The position numbers and the translations under genes are program-made. This document shows positions 59,480-64,000 of a DNA stretch of 64,000 nucleotides, piece after piece; the first letter of the stretch is position 1, and each line of letters begins with the position of its first letter. The stretch comes from JACMQX01 sp040385105 (GTDB lineage Bacteria > Pseudomonadota > Gammaproteobacteria > Burkholderiales > Burkholderiaceae_C): contig JAZKHY010000025.1 in the NCBI GenBank assembly GCA_040385105.1, positions 1 to 64,000 on the forward strand, written 5' to 3'. The notes beneath the pieces are model-generated. The model saw only the letters and a list, made by a program, of their open reading frames with translations. It did not search any database and was not told the DNA's origin.

Positions 59480-60528
59480 GCCGAGAGTTCCACGATGGCA
59501 GTTTCGCCGTCTTCCTGTTGTGTGCCGGTGGCAGCGGGCATGCGGTCACCCGCTGCGCCGAGCGCATCGAAATAGCCGGCCACTGCCGCCAGCTGTGCCT
59601 CGCAGCTTTCCAGCAGGTTCATGCGTTTGCGGAAGTCTTCCCCGCCGGGCAGGCTGCGCACATACCAGCCGATGTGCTTGCGCGCGGTGCGCACGCCGGT
59701 AAGCTCGCCATACAGGCCGTAGTGTTCGTTCAGGTGGTCCAGCAGCAGGCGCTTGACTTCGGCCACCAGCGGCGGCGCCAGCTCGGTGCCGGTGACCAGG
59801 TAATGCGCAACCTCGCGGAAGATCCAGGGCCGGCCCTGGGCCGCGCGGCCGATCATCACGGCATCGGCACCCGTCAGCGCGAGCACCTCGCGGGCCTTCT
59901 GCGGCGTGTCAATGTCGCCGTTGGCCACCACGGGCACGCGGACGGCGGCCTTCACGGCGGCGATGGTGTCGTACTCGGCATGGCCGCCGTACCCCTGCTC
60001 GCGCGTGCGGCCATGGATGGTCAGCATCTGCACGCCGGCCGACTCGAAGGCGCGTGCCAGCGCCAGTGCGTTTTTATGGTCCTGGCTCCAGCCCGTGCGC
60101 ATCTTGAGCGTGACGGGCACATTGCGCGGCGCGCAAGCGGCCACGACGGCTTCAACGATGGACAGTGCCAGCACCTCGTCCTGCATCAGCGCCGAGCCGG
60201 CCCATTTGTTGCACACTTTCTTGGCCGGGCAGCCCATGTTGATGTCGATGATCTGCGCGCCGCGGTCGATGTTGTACGCGGCTGCATCGGCCATCATCGG
60301 CGCGTCGGTGCCGGCGATCTGCACGGCAATAGGCTCGATCTCGCCGTCATGGTTGGCGCGGCGCGAGGTCTTCAGGCTGTTCCAGAGGTCGCGCCGCGAG
60401 GTCACCATCTCGCTGACCGCATAGCCTGCGCCAAGCGACTTGCATAGCTGGCGGAAGGGCCGGTCGGTCACGCCTGCCATGGGCGCCGCGAACACATTGT
60501 TCGCAAGAAGGTGGTGACCGATTTTCAT
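59476..60528 (-). CDS. dusB: tRNA-dihydrouridine synthase B
   Basis: A 350-residue TIM-barrel flavoenzyme that reduces uridine in the tRNA D-loop. The N-terminal FAAPMAGVTDRPFRQLCKSL, the FMN and substrate segment DINMGCPAKKVCNKWAGSAL with catalytic Cys100, and TIHGRTREQGYGGHA are characteristic. It overlaps fis by 4 nt, the widespread dusB-fis operon. A C-terminal tail rich in Ala and Thr extends beyond the helical RNA-binding domain. No clear ribosome-binding site is seen before its ATG. Confidence 0.96.
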   Translation of the reverse strand: MKIGHHLLANNVFAAPMAGVTDRPFRQLCKSLGAGYAVSEMVTSRRDLWNSLKTSRRANHDGEIEPIAVQIAGTDAPMMADAAAYNIDRGAQIIDINMGCPAKKVCNKWAGSALMQDEVLALSIVEAVVAACAPRNVPVTLKMRTGWSQDHKNALALARAFESAGVQMLTIHGRTREQGYGGHAEYDTIAAVKAAVRVPVVANGDIDTPQKAREVLALTGADAVMIGRAAQGRPWIFREVAHYLVTGTELAPPLVAEVKRLLLDHLNEHYGLYGELTGVRTARKHIGWYVRSLPGGEDFRKRMNLLESCEAQLAAVAGYFDALGAAGDRMPAATGTQQEDGETAIVELSA

Positions 60529-60584
60529 GAGGAGGCGGAAAGCGTGGCGCGGCGGGCTGCTGAAAAATGAGGCACGATTGTAGC

Positions 60585-60634
60585 TGCTGAAAATTTCAGC
60601 AATTGAAATTATTTTTGCAGGCGCTCCCTATACT
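60585..60634 (+). promoter_or_regulatory. Palindrome and -10-like element before the YqaA-type gene
   Basis: A palindrome TGCTGAAA-A-TTTCAGCA (60585-60601) is followed by TTGAAA (60603-60608) and TATACT (60629-60634), only 8 nt before the ATG at 60643. The spacing of 20 bp is long for a sigma-70 promoter. If TATACT is used, the mRNA would be nearly leaderless; no ribosome-binding site is visible. Confidence 0.35.
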
Positions 60635-60642
60635 GGCCAGAC

Positions 60643-61125
60643 ATGCAAGACTGGCTCAATTCCTTACTCGCACCCATGCTCGCGGCCCTTGCCTTGCCCG
60701 AGTACGGCCTGAGCACCCTCTTTGTCGTGGCCTTCATTTCCGCAACCCTGCTGCCGCTGGGTTCGGAGCCGGTGCTGTTCGGACTGTTGCAGCTCAACCC
60801 CGGCATGTTCTGGCCCGCCATCCTCGTGGCCACCGCCGGCAACACGCTGGGCGGCATGCTGGACTGGTGGCTGGGCTACGGCGCGCATGAGGTGGTGGAC
60901 AAGTACCACCATTCAACACACCACACACGTGTCATCGCCTGGCTGGAGAAGCTGGGACCGAAAGCCTGCCTGCTGTCCTGGCTGCCGCTGGTGGGCGACC
61001 CGCTGTGCGCCGTGGCCGGCTGGCTCAAGCTGCCGTTCTGGCCCTGCGTGGGCTACATGCTGATCGGCAAGTTCATGCGCTACCTGGTGATGACAACGGC
61101 TCTGCTCTACATCTGGCCGTCGTAA
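60643..61125 (+). CDS. YqaA family membrane protein (SNARE-associated/DedA-like)
   Basis: A 160-residue membrane protein of the YqaA/VTT type. It has four to five hydrophobic segments, an early LPLGSEPVLFGLLQLNPG, and the re-entrant-loop landmark ATAGNTLGGMLDWWLGYG. The later GPKACLLSWLPLVGDPLCAVAGWL resembles the G-x-F/W-x-P loop of DedA-like lipid scramblases. The function of YqaA is unknown; lipid handling is inferred from the fold. It is convergent with ychF, 6 nt away. Confidence 0.88.
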   Translation: MQDWLNSLLAPMLAALALPEYGLSTLFVVAFISATLLPLGSEPVLFGLLQLNPGMFWPAILVATAGNTLGGMLDWWLGYGAHEVVDKYHHSTHHTRVIAWLEKLGPKACLLSWLPLVGDPLCAVAGWLKLPFWPCVGYMLIGKFMRYLVMTTALLYIWPS

Positions 61126-61131
61126 CGGGCT

Positions 61132-62223
<1,092 letters not shown>

Positions 62224-62299
62224 GACATAACCTCGAAAATCAGGCGGCAAGTGTATGCGATGGCCGCCCCGCACTCCGGCGCACCCTTTGGCTCACACA

Positions 62300-64000
62300 A
62301 TGACAAGATGGCTTCTGGTACTGCTTGCCCTCGTTGCACTGGCTGCGCCGGCGCACGCGCAGCGCCCCGCCACCGGGCAGGCTGCAGCGCAGCAGCAACC
62401 CGCGCCGGCAGATGCCCTTGCGCTGGACGACGCCCTGCGCGACGTCAACGCCCAGCCCCACATCCGTGCCTGGACCGACACCGGCAGCAAGGCCGGCATC
62501 AGCCAGGTCACTGCAGCTGCGGGCGCCGCCCGGTTCCAGCCGCTGCCGCCGGTCACCATCCATGCCCTGGGCAACAACGACGCCCTGTGGCTGCAGATGC
62601 GCATCGTGAGGCCCCCGGGGGCGCACAAGACCTGGCTGCTTGAATTCCCGCTGCCGCTGCTGGATGCCGTCACGGTGTACCAGCAGGACGAGCAGGGCCG
62701 CTGGCAGGAGGAGTCGGCAGGCGACACGCTGTCCGTTGCGTCCTGGCCCGAGGCCGGGCGCTACCCGTTCTTCCGCCTTGACCTTCCGCCGGGGCAGGTG
62801 CGCGAGGTGTATGCCCGCATCCGCCACATCACGCCGCTGAGCATTCCGGTGCGCCTGGCCTCCGAGTCCAGCCATGACCACCGGCTGCAGGTGGAATACC
62901 TGCTGCTGGGCATCGTCTTCGGCGCGCTGATCCTGCTGATCGTCGCCTGCCTGGGCCAGGGCTGGGTGCACCGGGATGCGGTGTACGGCTGGTACGCCGC
63001 CTATGCCGGCATCACGACGCTGGCGGTGGCTGCCTACACCGGTGTTGCGGCCCACATGATCTGGAGCAACTCGGGTGTCTGGGCCGACCTGGCGCAGGGG
63101 TGCCTGGCGCTGCTGGCGGGTGCGTCGGCCCTGCTGTTCGTACGGCACCTGAGCGGGATCTACATCCGGTATCCGCGGCTGGACCGTTGCGTCCACTGGC
63201 TGGGGTTGCTGGGCCTCCTGCTCGCGCCGGGCTATGCCATGCTGGAGCGCAGCGCCGCACTGACGGTGCTGGGCCTGTACCTGACCGCGGCAGCAGTGCT
63301 GAACGTCTGGGTGTCGTTTCTGGCCTGGCGCCGTGGCGACGAAGTCGGCCGCTGGATGCTGGCCGCCTACACGCCGCTGGCGCTGGCGGTGCTGCTGACG
63401 CTGCTGCGGGTGTTCGGCTGGGTCTCGGCAAGCTGGCTGACCCAGTACGGCGTGGTGATTGCCATGGCCATCGAGGTGCCGCTGCTGCTGGTGGCGCTGA
63501 ACATCCGCTCGCGCGAGCGCCACGGCGCCGAAATCCGCGAGCAGGCGCTGTCCAGCCAGGACGCGCTGACCGGCCTGCTGTCCACCCACCTCTTCCAGGA
63601 CCGGCTGCGCCAGGTGGTGAACCGCTTCAAGCGCGACCGCGAGAGCGCCGCCGTGATCTTCATCGACCTGGTGAACTACCAGCGCATCAAGGAGTACCAC
63701 GGCCAGGCCGTGGCGGAGCAAAGCCTGCTGCGCAGCGTCATCAAGCTGCGCCGCCTGCTGCGCGATGTCGATACCGTCAGCCGCATCGGCGAGGCGCGCT
63801 TCGGCCTCATCATGGAAGGCGTGTCCTCCCGCGCCGTGGTCACCGACCGCGCCGCGCGGCTGATTGCCTCGGGCCTGATGCCGCTCAAGGGCCTGAAGCC
63901 TGATGTGACGCTGCAGTTCCACAGCGCCGCCGTGCTGCTCAAGGAGCGGATGCTGCCGGCCCAGGACCTCACGGATGCGCTCGTGGCCCTGCTGGCCGGC
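62300..64000 (+). CDS. 7TMR-DISM sensor with degenerate GGDEF domain (3' end outside window)
   Basis: The frame from ATG 62300 stays open to the window end (567 codons). A signal peptide (MTRWLLVLLALVALAAPAHA) is followed by an extracytoplasmic 7TMR-DISM ligand domain (about 40-190), then seven hydrophobic helices (about 195-400). A cytoplasmic GGDEF-like domain starts near DALTGLLSTHLFQDRL. The active-site motif is GEARF (497-501) in place of GGDEF, so diguanylate cyclase activity is unlikely; c-di-GMP binding or an interaction role is possible. It is divergent from ychF by 76 nt. The missing C-terminus may hold further domains. Confidence 0.85.
   Translation, partial: MTRWLLVLLALVALAAPAHAQRPATGQAAAQQQPAPADALALDDALRDVNAQPHIRAWTDTGSKAGISQVTAAAGAARFQPLPPVTIHALGNNDALWLQMRIVRPPGAHKTWLLEFPLPLLDAVTVYQQDEQGRWQEESAGDTLSVASWPEAGRYPFFRLDLPPGQVREVYARIRHITPLSIPVRLASESSHDHRLQVEYLLLGIVFGALILLIVACLGQGWVHRDAVYGWYAAYAGITTLAVAAYTGVAAHMIWSNSGVWADLAQGCLALLAGASALLFVRHLSGIYIRYPRLDRCVHWLGLLGLLLAPGYAMLERSAALTVLGLYLTAAAVLNVWVSFLAWRRGDEVGRWMLAAYTPLALAVLLTLLRVFGWVSASWLTQYGVVIAMAIEVPLLLVALNIRSRERHGAEIREQALSSQDALTGLLSTHLFQDRLRQVVNRFKRDRESAAVIFIDLVNYQRIKEYHGQAVAEQSLLRSVIKLRRLLRDVDTVSRIGEARFGLIMEGVSSRAVVTDRAARLIASGLMPLKGLKPDVTLQFHSAAVLLKERMLPAQDLTDALVALLAG

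Overview
This is a high-G+C chromosomal window from a betaproteobacterium, most likely Burkholderiales, family Comamonadaceae. The evidence is gene order and gene type: a rubredoxin-pilGHIJ-pilL block facing thiD-hemL, dusB-fis-purH, algH-ruvX-pyrR-pyrB-pyrC', a Bug-type periplasmic binding protein, and many IclR-controlled CoA-dependent catabolic genes. No rRNA, tRNA, CRISPR array, transposase or integrase was seen.

Left part (1-31.7 kb) is accessory catabolism. The start of etfB (minus strand) faces two tandem IclR regulators. An AtuA-type beta-oxidation operon follows on the minus strand (acyl-CoA dehydrogenase, thiolase, two related crotonases, an Fe-ADH-fold protein without metal ligands, AtuA and its small partner). 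It is divergent from a class III CoA-transferase and an MFS exporter. From 29.8 kb back to 11.8 kb runs one apparent 18-gene minus-strand operon: citryl-CoA-lyase-like protein, acyl-CoA ligase, intradiol dioxygenase, Fe-ADH, a complete Liv-type ABC importer, leuC-leuD-leuB homologues, FMN reductase, carboxymuconolactone-decarboxylase-like protein, 3-hydroxyisobutyrate-dehydrogenase-like protein, aldehyde dehydrogenase, Bug protein and a CoA-transferase/hydrolase. A divergent IclR gene shares with it a short intergenic region holding four copies of a 13-bp operator-like motif in two pairs.

Middle part (30.7-53.9 kb): a LysR regulator faces an envelope operon (cupin, P460-type cytochrome c, DUF4405 membrane protein, esterase, exported CMD protein). 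Then come housekeeping genes: plsC, pyrC', pyrB, pyrR, ruvX, algH, photolyase, the Chp/Pil chemosensory cluster that controls type IV pili, rubredoxin, thiD and hemL.

The most unusual stretch is 53.95-57.64 kb, a visibly A+T-richer island between hemL and purH. It holds a folded RNA leader with mutually exclusive pairings ending in a terminator-like hairpin, a NYN-domain (PIN-like) ribonuclease gene, a perfect 34-bp palindrome, and an RloC-type anticodon nuclease (ABC ATPase, zinc hook, C-terminal R-x3-E...H nuclease site). Two related ~105-nt hairpin elements flank it, pointing outward. I read it as a probable RNA-targeting defence cassette. The right end returns to housekeeping genes: purH, fis, dusB, a YqaA-type membrane protein, ychF, and a truncated 7TM sensor with a degenerate GGDEF domain.
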